Below, piece after piece: positions 31,477-40,341 of a DNA stretch of 64,000 nt. Origin of the DNA: DASSUW01 sp963740605 (lineage in GTDB: Bacteria > Actinomycetota > Thermoleophilia > Solirubrobacterales > Solirubrobacteraceae). The DNA lies in NCBI GenBank assembly GCA_963740605.1, contig CAVUFC010000018.1, positions 372,001-436,000 on the forward strand, read 5' to 3'. The notes beneath the pieces are model-generated. The model was not told the origin of the DNA. It made no database searches and saw nothing but the letters and a program-made list of their open reading frames with translations. Position 1 is the stretch's first letter. Each line of letters opens with the position of its first letter. The translations under genes and the position numbers were made by a program.

Positions 31477-32516
31477 GGGCCCTGGTCGTGTCCGAGCCGA
31501 ACGAGTTCGCCGTGGAGGACGTTCAGCGGCCGACGCCCGGCGAGAACGAGGTGCTCTGCAAGGTGCGCGCGATCGCGATCTGCGGCACCGATCCGCACAT
31601 CATCCAGGGCCACTACCCGGGTTTCTGGCCGCAGGAATGGCCGCTGATCCCCGGACACGAGTGGTGCGGCGACGTCGTCGAGCTCGGGCCGGGCGCGTCC
31701 GAGTTCGGCTGGGAGGTCGGGACGCGTGTGGCGGGCACGTCGCACGCCGCCTGTGGGTTCTGCCGCAAGTGCGTCGAGGGCCGGTACAACATCTGCGAGC
31801 GGTTCGGCGACCTGCGCGTCCACCAGCAGTACGGCCACAATGTCAACGGCGCCTACGCCGACTACGTCGTGCACTCGATCAAGAGCGTCTTCGCCGTGCC
31901 TGACGCGCTGTCGGACGAGGAGGCGGCGATGCTCGACCCGACGGCGATCGCGCTGCACACGGTCAAGCGCGGCGGCCATAAGCCGGGCGACACGGTCGCG
32001 GTCGTCGGGCCGGGCGTGATGGGGCTGCTGGTCGCCGAGTTCGCGCAGGCCACCGGCGCCGGGCGTGTGATCGTGGTCGGGCGCGGGGCGCGACTGGCGA
32101 AAGCCGCCGCACTCGGGCACGAGACGCTCGACTTCACCGCGGAGGACACGGTCGAGGGGATCCGCGAGCGCACGGGCGGCTTCGGCGCGGAGGTCGCGCT
32201 GGAGTGCTCGGGCGACCCGGCGGCGCTCGGCCAGTGCGCGTCGTTCGTGCGCAAGGGCGGGCGCGTCGCCGTGATCGGCATCCCGATGGAGGGCGCGACG
32301 ATCCCGCTCCAGCGGGTCGTGCTCGACGAGATCGACATCGTCGGCGTGCGCGCCGCGGCGGGGGAGATGCCGGAGGCGATCGCGCTCGTCGCCGCGGGCA
32401 AGATCCGGCTCGGCGAGCTGATCACGCACCGCTTCGCGCTCGAGGACTTCGCCGACGCCTACGCGACGTTCGCCGAGCGCCGCGACGGCGCGCTGAAGGT
32501 GATCGTACGGCCGTAG
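31473..32516 (+). CDS. Zinc-dependent alcohol dehydrogenase (MDR superfamily)
   Basis: 347 residues, start overlapping the previous stop (ATGA). Catalytic zinc ligands lie in AICGTDPH and PGHEWCGDVVELG. The structural zinc cysteines are in CGFCRKCVEGRYNIC. The NAD-binding motif is VVGPGVMGLLV (about 172-182). It resembles sorbitol/threonine-type dehydrogenases and oxidises a secondary or primary alcohol. The operon context suggests a late oxidative step after the SDR or an alternative branch. Confidence 0.92.
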   Translation: MRALVVSEPNEFAVEDVQRPTPGENEVLCKVRAIAICGTDPHIIQGHYPGFWPQEWPLIPGHEWCGDVVELGPGASEFGWEVGTRVAGTSHAACGFCRKCVEGRYNICERFGDLRVHQQYGHNVNGAYADYVVHSIKSVFAVPDALSDEEAAMLDPTAIALHTVKRGGHKPGDTVAVVGPGVMGLLVAEFAQATGAGRVIVVGRGARLAKAAALGHETLDFTAEDTVEGIRERTGGFGAEVALECSGDPAALGQCASFVRKGGRVAVIGIPMEGATIPLQRVVLDEIDIVGVRAAAGEMPEAIALVAAGKIRLGELITHRFALEDFADAYATFAERRDGALKVIVRP

Positions 32517-32539
32517 TCGCCCAGCGCCGCGGCGCGGTC

Positions 32540-33672
32540 CTGCTCGCTGCGCTGTTCGTCGCGGCGCTGGCGCTGCGGCCGCAGCTCGTGGGCGCAGGGC
32601 CGCTGCTGCCCGAGATCCAGGACGACCTCGGCGTCTCGCACGCGGTGGTCGGGCTGCTTGGCACGATCCCCGTGCTGTGCATGGGTCTGTTCGCGCCGGC
32701 CGCGGCGCCGGTCGCCAGGCGCACCGGGCTGCGCAACGCGATGACCGCATCGATCGCCGCGATCGCGATCTTCGGCCTCGCCCGCGTGCTCGTCCCGGGT
32801 GCGCCGCTCCTGCTCCTGCTCACGGTGCCGATCGGCATCGGCATGGCCATCGCCGGCGCGCTGCTGCCGGTCGCCGTCAAGGTGCGATTCCCCGATCGGC
32901 CGGTGTTCGCCAGCGGCGTCTGCACGAGCGGGATAACCTCGGCGGTGCGGTCGCCTCGCTGTGCGCCGTGCCGGCCGCGACCGCATTCGGCGACTGGCGC
33001 GGCGCGCTGGTCGCGTTCTCGGTCGTGGCGGTGGCGCAGGGCGCCGTGTGGGTGCTCCTCAGCCGCGGCGCCTGGACCGAGCGCGCCGAGGAGACCGCGC
33101 CGCTGCCGGTCCGGCGACCGGTCGTCTGGATGATCGTGAGCGTGTTCGCGCTCCAGTCGCTCGTCTACTACGGCATCACGACCTGGGTCGCGGCCGCATT
33201 CCAGGAGCGCGGCTGGAGCCCGGGCGCGGCGGGCGCGCTCGTGGCCGTGATGGGGTTCTCCACGGTGCCCGGCGGCCTGCTCGTGCCGTGGCTGGCCGAT
33301 CGCGCCGGCACGCTGCGGCGGTGGTTGTTGGCGATGGCGTCGACGGTCGCGGTCGCCACGTTCGGGCTCGCCGCGCTGCCCGGCGCCGGCGTGCTGTGGA
33401 CGCTGCTGGTGGGCTTTGCCATCGGCGCCACGTTCCCGCTCTGCCTTGCCATGTGCCTCGACGTCGCGCACGAGCCGGCCGAGGCCGGCGCCGCAGCCGC
33501 GCTGATGCTGCTGGCCGGCTACCTCTTCGCCGCGCTCGCGCCGTTCGGGCTCGGCGCCGTGCGCGACGCCACCGGCTCGTTCGCCGCGAGCCTGTGGGTG
33601 ATGTTCGCCACCGCGCTGCTGCTCGTCTGTGCCGCCCTGCCCCTGACCGCGACCCGACTGAGGCCCGCATGA
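32540..33672 (+). pseudogene. MFS transporter (CynX/NimT-like), frameshifted and without a normal start
   Basis: Conserved MFS sequence is split across two frames. One frame gives LLAALFVAALALRPQLVGAGPLLPEI to about 32934. The other continues with LGGAVASLCAVPAATAFGDWRG to the stop at 33672. Adding one base within GGGATAACCTC near 32932-32937 would restore a continuous product of about 380 residues with twelve predicted helices. The 5' part also has no ATG, GTG or TTG after the dehydrogenase stop; the first plausible initiation codon is CTG at 32540. Either the transporter is decaying or the sequence has an error. An intact version would import or export the pathway substrate. Confidence 0.75.
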
Positions 33673-34574
33673 CCGATCCGCGCGTGTTCTGCTCCTGTGC
33701 CGTGACCGGAGGGATGAGCGTCCCCGGCCAGAGCGCGGCGATCCCGGTCACGCCGGAGGAGATCATCGACGCGGCCGTGGGTGCGCACGCCGCGGGCGCG
33801 GCGATCGTGCACGTCCACGTCCGGGACCCCGAGACGGGCCACCCATCCGCCGACCTCGGGCTGTTCCGCGAGGTCGTCACCGGCATCGGCGAGCGCTGCG
33901 ACGCGATCGTGCAGCCGACGACCGGCGGCGGCGTCGGCATGACGATCGACGACCGCGCGCGCGTGGTCACCGAGCTGCGGCCGGAGATGGCGACGTTCAA
34001 CTGCGGCTCGTTCAACTTCGGGATCTTCAAGGTGCGTGCGCGGCCCGAGATGGAGCCGTGGGAGGTCGAGTACCTCGAGGGCACGCGCGACTACGTGTTC
34101 CGCAACACGTTCGCCGACATCCACCGGCTGGCCGAGCTGTTCCGCGAGGCGGGCACCAAGCCCGAGTACGAGGTCTACGACGTCGGCCATCTCTACAACC
34201 TGCGCCACCTCGCCGACGAAGGGCTCGTCGACTTCCCGCTGCACATCCAGTTCGTGCTCGGCGTGCTCGGGGCGAACGCCGCCAACCTCGAGCAGCTCGT
34301 GCACATGCACCGCACGGCCACGACGCTGTTCGGGCCGGACTTCACGTGGTCGACGGCGGGCGTCGGCTACCCGGCGGAGTTCCACCTGGCCGCCGCGGCG
34401 CTGATCATGGGCGGCCACGTGCGCGTCGGTCTCGAGGACAACCTGCGGGTCACGATGGACCGCCGCGCAGGGTCCAATGCCGAGCTCGTGGAGAAGGCGC
34501 TGACGCTCGCGCCGCTGCTCGATCGCGAGCCCGTCGCGGCCGCCCTGGCGCGCGAGATCCTCGGCATCGATTGA
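33669..34574 (+). CDS. BKACE-family beta-keto acid cleavage enzyme
   Basis: 301 residues, start overlapping the MFS stop (ATGA). The fold is a TIM barrel of the 3-keto-5-aminohexanoate cleavage (Kce/BKACE) family: zinc ligands HVHVRD (about 45-50), QPTTGGGVGM, NCGSFNFGIF, YEVYDVGHLYNL and VGLEDNLRV near the C-terminus. The family condenses a beta-keto acid with acetyl-CoA and cleaves it to acetoacetate plus a new acyl-CoA. In this operon it would supply the step into central metabolism. The specific keto acid cannot be read from sequence. Confidence 0.92.
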   Translation: MTDPRVFCSCAVTGGMSVPGQSAAIPVTPEEIIDAAVGAHAAGAAIVHVHVRDPETGHPSADLGLFREVVTGIGERCDAIVQPTTGGGVGMTIDDRARVVTELRPEMATFNCGSFNFGIFKVRARPEMEPWEVEYLEGTRDYVFRNTFADIHRLAELFREAGTKPEYEVYDVGHLYNLRHLADEGLVDFPLHIQFVLGVLGANAANLEQLVHMHRTATTLFGPDFTWSTAGVGYPAEFHLAAAALIMGGHVRVGLEDNLRVTMDRRAGSNAELVEKALTLAPLLDREPVAAALAREILGID

Positions 34575-34586
34575 TACGATCCGCAC

Positions 34587-34835
34587 ATGGAACGGCGCTG
34601 GTCTCGCACGCTCGCGACGCTGTCCGAGACGTTCTGGATCCTCGTGCTGGCGGTGGTCGTGCTGTTCGCCTTCTTCGTCGTCCTCGGCGCCTTCTCGCCG
34701 GGCCAGGTGGCCGGCCTGACCGTCGCGATGGTCGTCCTCGCCTCCCTTTGGGTTGCCCATGCCGTGTGGGCGTCGCGCCACCGCGACCCGCACGACCGGG
34801 CCGCGGTCCGCGCGCGCGAACGCCGCGGGTTCTGA
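34587..34835 (+). CDS. Small two-helix membrane protein
   Basis: 82 residues. Two hydrophobic helices (about 14-36 and 42-63) separated by a short Gly/Pro turn (LGAFSPGQVAG), and an Arg-rich tail (HRDPHDRAAVRARERRG). No recognised family. It starts 12 bases after the BKACE gene. A GATACGAT sequence just upstream could be a separate -10 element, so it may not belong to the same transcript. Confidence 0.65.
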   Translation: MERRWSRTLATLSETFWILVLAVVVLFAFFVVLGAFSPGQVAGLTVAMVVLASLWVAHAVWASRHRDPHDRAAVRARERRGF

Positions 34836-34872
34836 GCGATCCCGACTTCTTCGATCGATAAGGTGAGCGGGG

Positions 34873-35850
34873 ATGGCTGACCGCCCGAACATCCTCTATC
34901 TGCACTCGCACGACACCGGGCGGTACGTCCAGCCCTACGGCCACCAGGTGCGGACGCCGAACATCCAGCGGCTCGCCGACCAGGGGATGCTGTTCCGGGA
35001 GGCGTTCTGCGCCGCGCCGACGTGCTCGGGCAGCCGCGCTTGCCTGCTCACCGGCCAGTGGGCGCACAGCAACGGCATGACCGGGCTGGCGCACCGCGGC
35101 TGGACGCTCAACGACTACGGGCACCACATCGTGCACACGCTGCGCGGGGCGGGGTACTGGTCGGGCCTGATCGGCGAGCAGCACCTGTCGGTCGATCCGG
35201 GGATCCTCGGCTACGACCGCGTCGTCGACATCGACACCACGCGCGTCGAGTCGGTCGTTCCCGCCGCCGTGGCGCTGCTGCGCGAGCGCCCGCCGCAGCC
35301 GTTCTTCCTGTCGGTCGGCTTCTTCGAGACGCACCGCGAGTACTTACCGTCGACGTCGATCCGCGACCGTCTGTACTCGCTCCCGCCGGACAACCTGCCG
35401 GACACGCCGGAGATGCGCCAGGACATGGCGTCCTACAAGGCCAGCGCACGGTCGCTCGACCAGGGCGTCGGCGCCGTGCTCAACGCGCTCGACGAGCAGA
35501 ACATCGCCGACGACACGCTGGTGATCCTCACGACCGACCACGAGCTGCCGGTGCTGGCGAACATCGACGACGGGCCGACGAAGGACCTCTTCGTCGCCGC
35601 CGGCTGGGGTGATCGCCCGCTGCCGCGCGACGCGCTCTACGACCTGCTGTTCGATCCCTCCGAGTCGCACAACCTCGCCGACGAGGCTGCGCACCTCGGC
35701 GTCCTCGCCGAGCTGCAGCGGCGGCTGGAGACGTGGATGCGTGAGACCGAGGACCCGCTGCTCGACGGCGACATCGATCCGCCGCCGGGCGCGATGGTGA
35801 ACTATCCCAACGCGCTGTCGGCGTCGGATCCACACGGCGTGCTCCGATAG
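34873..35850 (+). CDS. Sulfatase-like protein with internal deletion
   Basis: 325 residues, against about 450 for its heparan N-sulfatase-like relatives. The N-terminal half is intact: NILYLHSHDTGRY, the formylglycine-type motif CSGSR at 51-55 within APTCSGSRACLLTG, and GEQHLSVDP. At residues 221-223 the TTDH metal-site motif is followed directly by LPVLANIDDGPTKDLF, which normally occurs near the C-terminus just before ALYDLLFDP. About 110-130 residues appear to have been removed in frame. CSGSR is itself an atypical variant of CxPSR. The enzyme is probably inactive or altered. GAGCGGGG lies before the ATG. Confidence 0.8.
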   Translation: MADRPNILYLHSHDTGRYVQPYGHQVRTPNIQRLADQGMLFREAFCAAPTCSGSRACLLTGQWAHSNGMTGLAHRGWTLNDYGHHIVHTLRGAGYWSGLIGEQHLSVDPGILGYDRVVDIDTTRVESVVPAAVALLRERPPQPFFLSVGFFETHREYLPSTSIRDRLYSLPPDNLPDTPEMRQDMASYKASARSLDQGVGAVLNALDEQNIADDTLVILTTDHELPVLANIDDGPTKDLFVAAGWGDRPLPRDALYDLLFDPSESHNLADEAAHLGVLAELQRRLETWMRETEDPLLDGDIDPPPGAMVNYPNALSASDPHGVLR

Positions 35851-35860
35851 CGTCCGGCGG

Positions 35861-36778
35861 GTGCCGCTGCATCCGGAGATCCAGGCGATCCTGGACGCGA
35901 TGAACGCATTGCCGGGGCCGCCGGCGCACGAGGTCACGGTTGCCGAGGCGCGCGCCGGGCACATCGCCGAGGCCGAGCAGCTCTCGGGCGAGGGCGAACG
36001 CGTGGCCGAGGTTCGCGACGTCACGGTTCTGTCGCCTGGCGGCGAGGTTCCCGTGCGGCTGCTCGTGCCCGAGAACGCGCATGGCGTCGTCGCCTACATC
36101 CACGGCGGCGGCTGGATGATGGGCTCGATCGACACGTTCGACGCGCCGCTGCGGCGGCTCGCCAACGCGTCGGGCGCGACGGTCGCGGCGATCGAGTACC
36201 GGCTGTCGCCTGAGCACGCATTTCCGGCGGCGCTCAACGACTGCCTGGCGGCGATCAGCCGGCTCGCCGCCGGGGCCGGGCCGTTCGCCGTCGCCGGGGA
36301 CAGCGCTGGCGGCAACCTTGCGTCGGTCTGCGCGCGGCGGCTGCGCGGGGAGGTCGATCTGCGCCTGCAGGCGCTGATCTACCCGGTCACCGACGCCGGG
36401 CTCAACCGTCCGTCGTTCCGCCAGTTCGGCAACGGCTACGGGCTCACCGCCGCCCAGGTGCGGCGGATCTGGGGGTACTACCTCGATGGCGCCGACGGCG
36501 GGGTGCCGGACGCGTCGCCGCTGCGCGCCGACGATCTCGCGGGCGTGGCGCCCGCGTTCGTCATCACCGCCGAGGCCGACGTCCTGCGCGACGAGGGCGA
36601 GGCGTACGTCGACGCGTTGCGCGAGGCGGGCGTCGCGGTCGAGCACGTTCGCTGGCCGGGGACGATCCACGGGTTCTTCCGCTGGGTCGCGGCGACATCG
36701 GTCGCGCGTGACGCGGTCGACGCCGTCGGCGCGGCCCTGCGCACCGCGCTGGGCGTCAAAGACGCGCCGGTCGGGTAA
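35861..36778 (+). CDS. Alpha/beta hydrolase (hormone-sensitive-lipase type)
   Basis: 305 residues from a GTG, 10 bases after the sulfatase stop. The oxyanion motif HGGGW is at 81-85, the nucleophile Ser148 is in GDSAGG, the acid is in ITAEADVLRDEG and the His in GTIHGFFRW. It is a class IV (HSL) esterase of normal length with a cap region at the N-terminus. It should hydrolyse short-chain carboxylic esters in the cytosol. The neighbours give no firm clue to the substrate. Confidence 0.92.
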   Translation: MPLHPEIQAILDAMNALPGPPAHEVTVAEARAGHIAEAEQLSGEGERVAEVRDVTVLSPGGEVPVRLLVPENAHGVVAYIHGGGWMMGSIDTFDAPLRRLANASGATVAAIEYRLSPEHAFPAALNDCLAAISRLAAGAGPFAVAGDSAGGNLASVCARRLRGEVDLRLQALIYPVTDAGLNRPSFRQFGNGYGLTAAQVRRIWGYYLDGADGGVPDASPLRADDLAGVAPAFVITAEADVLRDEGEAYVDALREAGVAVEHVRWPGTIHGFFRWVAATSVARDAVDAVGAALRTALGVKDAPVG

Positions 36779-36795
36779 CGCTCGTCCGCATGTGA

Positions 36796-37380
36796 CGACT
36801 TCTCGCGCTCGTCGCGGCGCTGGCGCTGCTGGCGGGCTGCGGCGGCGGCGACGACCAGAACACCGCGAGCACCCCGGCCCCGACCGACACCGCGGCTCCG
36901 GCGGCCACCGCGACCCCGACGGCCGCGGACACCGCCCCGACGGCACCAGTCGCCCAGGGCGAGGGCAGCGCCGACCGCGGCCGCTTCATCTTCACGATCA
37001 CCGAGCTCAAGCGCAGCGGCCCGACGGTCGTGCTCAACGCGAGCGTCTCGCTGGCGGGCGGCAGCGAGAGCGACTCGATCCAGATCTCCGACGCGTTCGC
37101 CGACGGCATCACCCAGCCGCTGGAGGACACCGACGCGCAGGAGGGCGCCGACGTGTTCGACGGCGTCGCGCTGATCGATCCCGAAGGCCGCAAGAAGTAT
37201 CTGGTGGCGCGCGAGACGACGGGCCGCTGCGTCTGCAGCAACAACCTGAGCGCGGCGTTCGTGGGCGAGGACGCGCCGGTCAACCTCGAGGCGACGCTCG
37301 CCGCGCCGCCCGACACGGTCACGAAGGTCAACGTCTTCGTCCCGGGCGTCAAGACGTTCACCGATGTTCCGCTCGCTTAG
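36796..37380 (+). CDS. Lipoprotein with disrupted start codon
   Basis: The frame reads RLLALVAALALLAGCGGGDD, a clear lipoprotein signal peptide with lipobox LAGC, then a Thr/Pro/Ala linker and a domain of about 130 residues (GRFIFTITELKRSGPTVVLNASVSL, CVCSNNLSAAF). It is preceded in frame by TGA at 36793, and no ATG, GTG or TTG precedes the signal peptide. A GTG exists at 36792 one base out of frame, so a single extra A would explain the break. Otherwise translation could begin only at GTG 37030, which lacks the signal. The gene overlaps the OmpA-like gene by 17 bases, a pairing that supports a real envelope protein. Confidence 0.6.
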   Translation, partial: RLLALVAALALLAGCGGGDDQNTASTPAPTDTAAPAATATPTAADTAPTAPVAQGEGSADRGRFIFTITELKRSGPTVVLNASVSLAGGSESDSIQISDAFADGITQPLEDTDAQEGADVFDGVALIDPEGRKKYLVARETTGRCVCSNNLSAAFVGEDAPVNLEATLAAPPDTVTKVNVFVPGVKTFTDVPLA

Positions 37381-37864
37381 CCTCGCACTCGCGCTGGCCG
37401 CGGCCCCCGGCGTCGTCGACATCGAGCTCCCGGTCGTCGACCTCCAGTACGAGACGGCGTCGCTGGACGACAGCGTGCAGACCGCCGAGTCGAGCAAGCA
37501 GGTGAAGGTCACGCTCGCCGCCGACGTACTGTTCCGCTTCGACAAGGCCGCGTTGAGCCCGCGTGCCCAGACTCGGATCGGCGAGGTCACCGGTCGCATC
37601 TCGCAGGCCGACCCGCACCGGATCAAGATCGACGGCTACACGGACTCGACGGGCTCGAACGCGTACAACCTCGGGCTGTCGAAGCGACGGGCCGCCGCGG
37701 TTGCGGCGGCGGTGCGGCGCCGGCTCGGAGGGGCAACGCCGCGGCTGATCGTGCACGGCCACGGCGAGGCGGACCCGGTGGCCGCGAACACGCACAAGGA
37801 CCGCTCGGACAATCCCCAGGGCCGCGGTCGCAACCGGCGCGTGACGATCACGTTCCCCCGCTGA
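37364..37864 (+). CDS. OmpA-family peptidoglycan-binding protein
   Basis: 166 residues. A short hydrophobic N-terminus (MFRSLSLALALAAAPG) is a likely signal peptide. The OmpA C-terminal domain (about 55-165) has LFRFDKAALSPRAQTRI, IKIDGYTDSTGSNAYNLGLSKRRAAAV and DNPQGRGRNRRVTI; the Asp in GYTD and the Arg of NRRV bind diaminopimelate of peptidoglycan. It probably sits at the cell wall. Its start lies inside the 3' end of the lipoprotein gene, suggesting that the two act together. Confidence 0.87.
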   Translation: MFRSLSLALALAAAPGVVDIELPVVDLQYETASLDDSVQTAESSKQVKVTLAADVLFRFDKAALSPRAQTRIGEVTGRISQADPHRIKIDGYTDSTGSNAYNLGLSKRRAAAVAAAVRRRLGGATPRLIVHGHGEADPVAANTHKDRSDNPQGRGRNRRVTITFPR

Positions 37865-37943
37865 CACTCTGTCCTCAGCGGCGCGCCGTGCCGCCGTGTG
37901 TTGGACGCCCGCGCGGCCGGGTAGGTCGATACCGTCACCTGCC

Positions 37944-39215
37944 ATGGCCGTGAGCATCAAGACAACCCGCTTCTGGCATCCGTTCGCCGACATGGGCTCC
38001 GTGAGCCAGAGCGAGTTCGTCATCGAGCGTGGCGAGGGCGTGTGGGTGTTCGACACCGAGGGCAACCGCTACCTCGACGGCACCGCGAGCCTCTGGTACG
38101 CGAACCTCGGCCACGGGCGTGAGGACATCGCCAACGCGGTCGCCGAGCAGATGGGCAAGATCGCCGCGTACTCGACGTTCGGCGACTTCGGCAACCGCCC
38201 CGCCAACGAGCTGTGCGAGCGGCTCGCGGCGGTCGCGCCGATGGACGATGCGCGCGTGTTCCTCACGTCCGGCGGCGGCGACTCGATCGACACGGCGGCA
38301 AAGATCGCCCGCCGCCACTGGGTGCTCAGCGGTCATCCCGAGCGCACGCACCTGATCTCCCGCACGCAGGGCTACCACGGCACGCACGGCTTCGGGACGA
38401 GCATCGGCGGCATCGAGGCGAACACGAGCAACTGGGGCCCGCTGATCGGCGGGACGTCGACCGTGCAGTTCGACTCGCTGGAGGCGCTCGAGGCCGAGAT
38501 CCTGCGCGTCGGGCCTGACCGCGTGGCCGCGTTCTTCTGCGAGCCGGTCCTCGGCGCCGGCGGCGTCCACCCGCCCCCGGAGGGCTACATCGAGGGCGTC
38601 GCCGACCTGTGTACCGAGCACGGCGTGCTGCTGATCATCGACAGTGTCATCTGCGGCTTCGGCCGGCTCGGCACCTGGTTCGGGATCGAGCGCTGGGAGG
38701 ACGTGCGGCCGGATCTGATCACGTTCGCCAAGGGCGTGACGTCCGGCTACCTGCCGCTCGGCGGCGTAGTCGTCTCCGGCGCGGTCGCGGCGCCGTTCTT
38801 CGAGGCTCCGGGAGGGCCGATGCTCCGCCACGGCGCGACCTACGCCGGGCACCCGTCGTGCTGCGCCGCGGGCAACGTGGTGATGGAGATCTACGAGCGC
38901 GAGGGCATCCTCGCGCGCGCGAAGGAGTTGGAGGTGCCGCTCGCGGACACGCTCGGCATGCTCGCCGACCATCCGGCGGTCGCCGAGGTGCGCGCGGGCA
39001 TGGGCCTGCTCGGCGCCATCCAGCTTGCTCCGGAGATGCTGGAGCAGGACACTGGCGCCGTGGCGAAGGTCGCTCAGGACGCGCGCGACGCAGGGGTGCT
39101 GGTGCGGCCTCTGCTCGGGTCGGTTGCCGTGTCGCCCCCGCTGACGGTAGAGGTGGAGCACCTGCAGCAGATCGCCGACGCGATCCGCGCAGGGCTCGAC
39201 GGCCTACATGTCTGA
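37944..39215 (+). CDS. Class III (omega) aminotransferase
   Basis: 423 residues from the ATG at 37944 (MAVSIKTTRFWHPFADM). Class III landmarks: GVWVFDTEGNRYLDGTASLWY, TSGGGDSIDTAAKIAR, the cofactor Asp in IIDSVICGFGRLG (usual DEV here is DSV), and the PLP Lys in FAKGVTSGYLPLGG. It transfers an amino group from a donor amine or omega-amino acid to pyruvate or 2-oxoglutarate. The next gene overlaps by 8 bases, so amino-sugar or amine handling with the SIS protein is possible. Confidence 0.92.
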   Translation: MAVSIKTTRFWHPFADMGSVSQSEFVIERGEGVWVFDTEGNRYLDGTASLWYANLGHGREDIANAVAEQMGKIAAYSTFGDFGNRPANELCERLAAVAPMDDARVFLTSGGGDSIDTAAKIARRHWVLSGHPERTHLISRTQGYHGTHGFGTSIGGIEANTSNWGPLIGGTSTVQFDSLEALEAEILRVGPDRVAAFFCEPVLGAGGVHPPPEGYIEGVADLCTEHGVLLIIDSVICGFGRLGTWFGIERWEDVRPDLITFAKGVTSGYLPLGGVVVSGAVAAPFFEAPGGPMLRHGATYAGHPSCCAAGNVVMEIYEREGILARAKELEVPLADTLGMLADHPAVAEVRAGMGLLGAIQLAPEMLEQDTGAVAKVAQDARDAGVLVRPLLGSVAVSPPLTVEVEHLQQIADAIRAGLDGLHV

Positions 39216-40293
39216 GCTCGAAGCCGCTGCGGATGCGGCCGGCTGGCACACCGACGACTATCCGGAGCTGCGTGCCGGTCCTCCGTGGGTGACCGAGGAG
39301 ATGGTCGCGGCGCAGCCCGCCGTGGTGCGGGCGCTCGTGGACTCGCCGCCGGAGGGCGTGGGAGCGCTTGCGGGCATGGTGCGCGAGGCGCACGACGCCG
39401 GTCTGCCGGTGACGGTGGTCGGCTGCGGGACCTCCGAGCACGGCGCGCTGGCGATCGCGGAGCAACTTGCGGCGGCGTTCGGCGGCGGCTGGCCCGCGCC
39501 CGTCGTGGCGCGCCAGTCGCTCGACGCGGCCGAGCACCCGCAGCGCAGCGGCGTGTGCATCGCCGTGTCGCACGACGGCGGGACGCGGGCGACGACCCTG
39601 GCCCTGGAGGCCGCGCGCGCGGCGGGCGCGCGCACGGCCCTGGCGACCGGCCGACCCGGCGGGACCGCTTCCGGGCCGGCCGAGATCGTGCTGGTCACCC
39701 CGGTCCACGACGACTCCTGGTGCCACACCGTGGCCTACACGTCGGCGATCGCCGTCGGGGCGGCGCTGGCGCGCGAGCTCGGCCTCACGACGCTCTCCGG
39801 GGCCGACGCCGAGGCACTGCTCCGCGGCGTGCTCGCCGGAGCGCCCGACGCCGCCGTGCTGGCCGGCTCCGAGCGTGTCCTCTGCGCGGGCATCGGCATC
39901 GACCTCATCACCGCCCGCGAGTTGGCGTTGAAGCTCGCCGAGGGAGCGCGGCTGCAGTCCGCCGGCCTGCATCTCGAAACGCTGCTCCACGGACATCTCG
40001 CGGGCGAGGACGCCGGCACCGCGGTCGTGCTCATCGACTCCGACCAGGAATCCGTGCGCATCGCCCGCCGCGCCGAGATCGCCGAGTCCGCGCTTGCCGC
40101 GATCGGGATGCCGACGCTGCGGCTGGCCGTCCCGGCCTCCACTGACCCGTTCGCGCGGCTGCTTGCGGGCGCGGGCGCACTGCAGGCCCTCACGCTCGCG
40201 CTCGTCCGCGCCCGGCGTCTGAACCCGGACCTGATCCGCCGCGAGGAAGCGCCCTACCGTCGCGCCGGCGATGCCGGCGACGCGAGCTGGTAG
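39208..40293 (+). CDS. SIS-domain phosphosugar isomerase-like protein
   Basis: 361 residues. The first SIS domain (about 50-180) has VTVVGCGTSEHGALAIAEQL and IAVSHDGGTRAT, the second (about 200-340) has VLCAGIGIDLITARELALKLAEGA. The arrangement resembles the isomerase half of GlmS or AgaS-like deaminases, without the glutaminase domain. It binds phosphorylated sugars in the cytosol. Coupled to the aminotransferase gene. A strong stem-loop follows the stop. Confidence 0.88.
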   Translation: MSELEAAADAAGWHTDDYPELRAGPPWVTEEMVAAQPAVVRALVDSPPEGVGALAGMVREAHDAGLPVTVVGCGTSEHGALAIAEQLAAAFGGGWPAPVVARQSLDAAEHPQRSGVCIAVSHDGGTRATTLALEAARAAGARTALATGRPGGTASGPAEIVLVTPVHDDSWCHTVAYTSAIAVGAALARELGLTTLSGADAEALLRGVLAGAPDAAVLAGSERVLCAGIGIDLITARELALKLAEGARLQSAGLHLETLLHGHLAGEDAGTAVVLIDSDQESVRIARRAEIAESALAAIGMPTLRLAVPASTDPFARLLAGAGALQALTLALVRARRLNPDLIRREEAPYRRAGDAGDASW

Positions 40294-40341
40294 CCGCCGC
40301 CGACGAACGTCAACTGCGGCATTGAGGGGTGGCTCAAGCGG

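Noticed and set aside
32500..33700. Programmed -1 frameshifting to make the full MFS transporter.
   Set aside because: There is no slippery heptamer or clear downstream structure at the switch, and the 5' part also lacks a start codon; mutation or sequence error is simpler.
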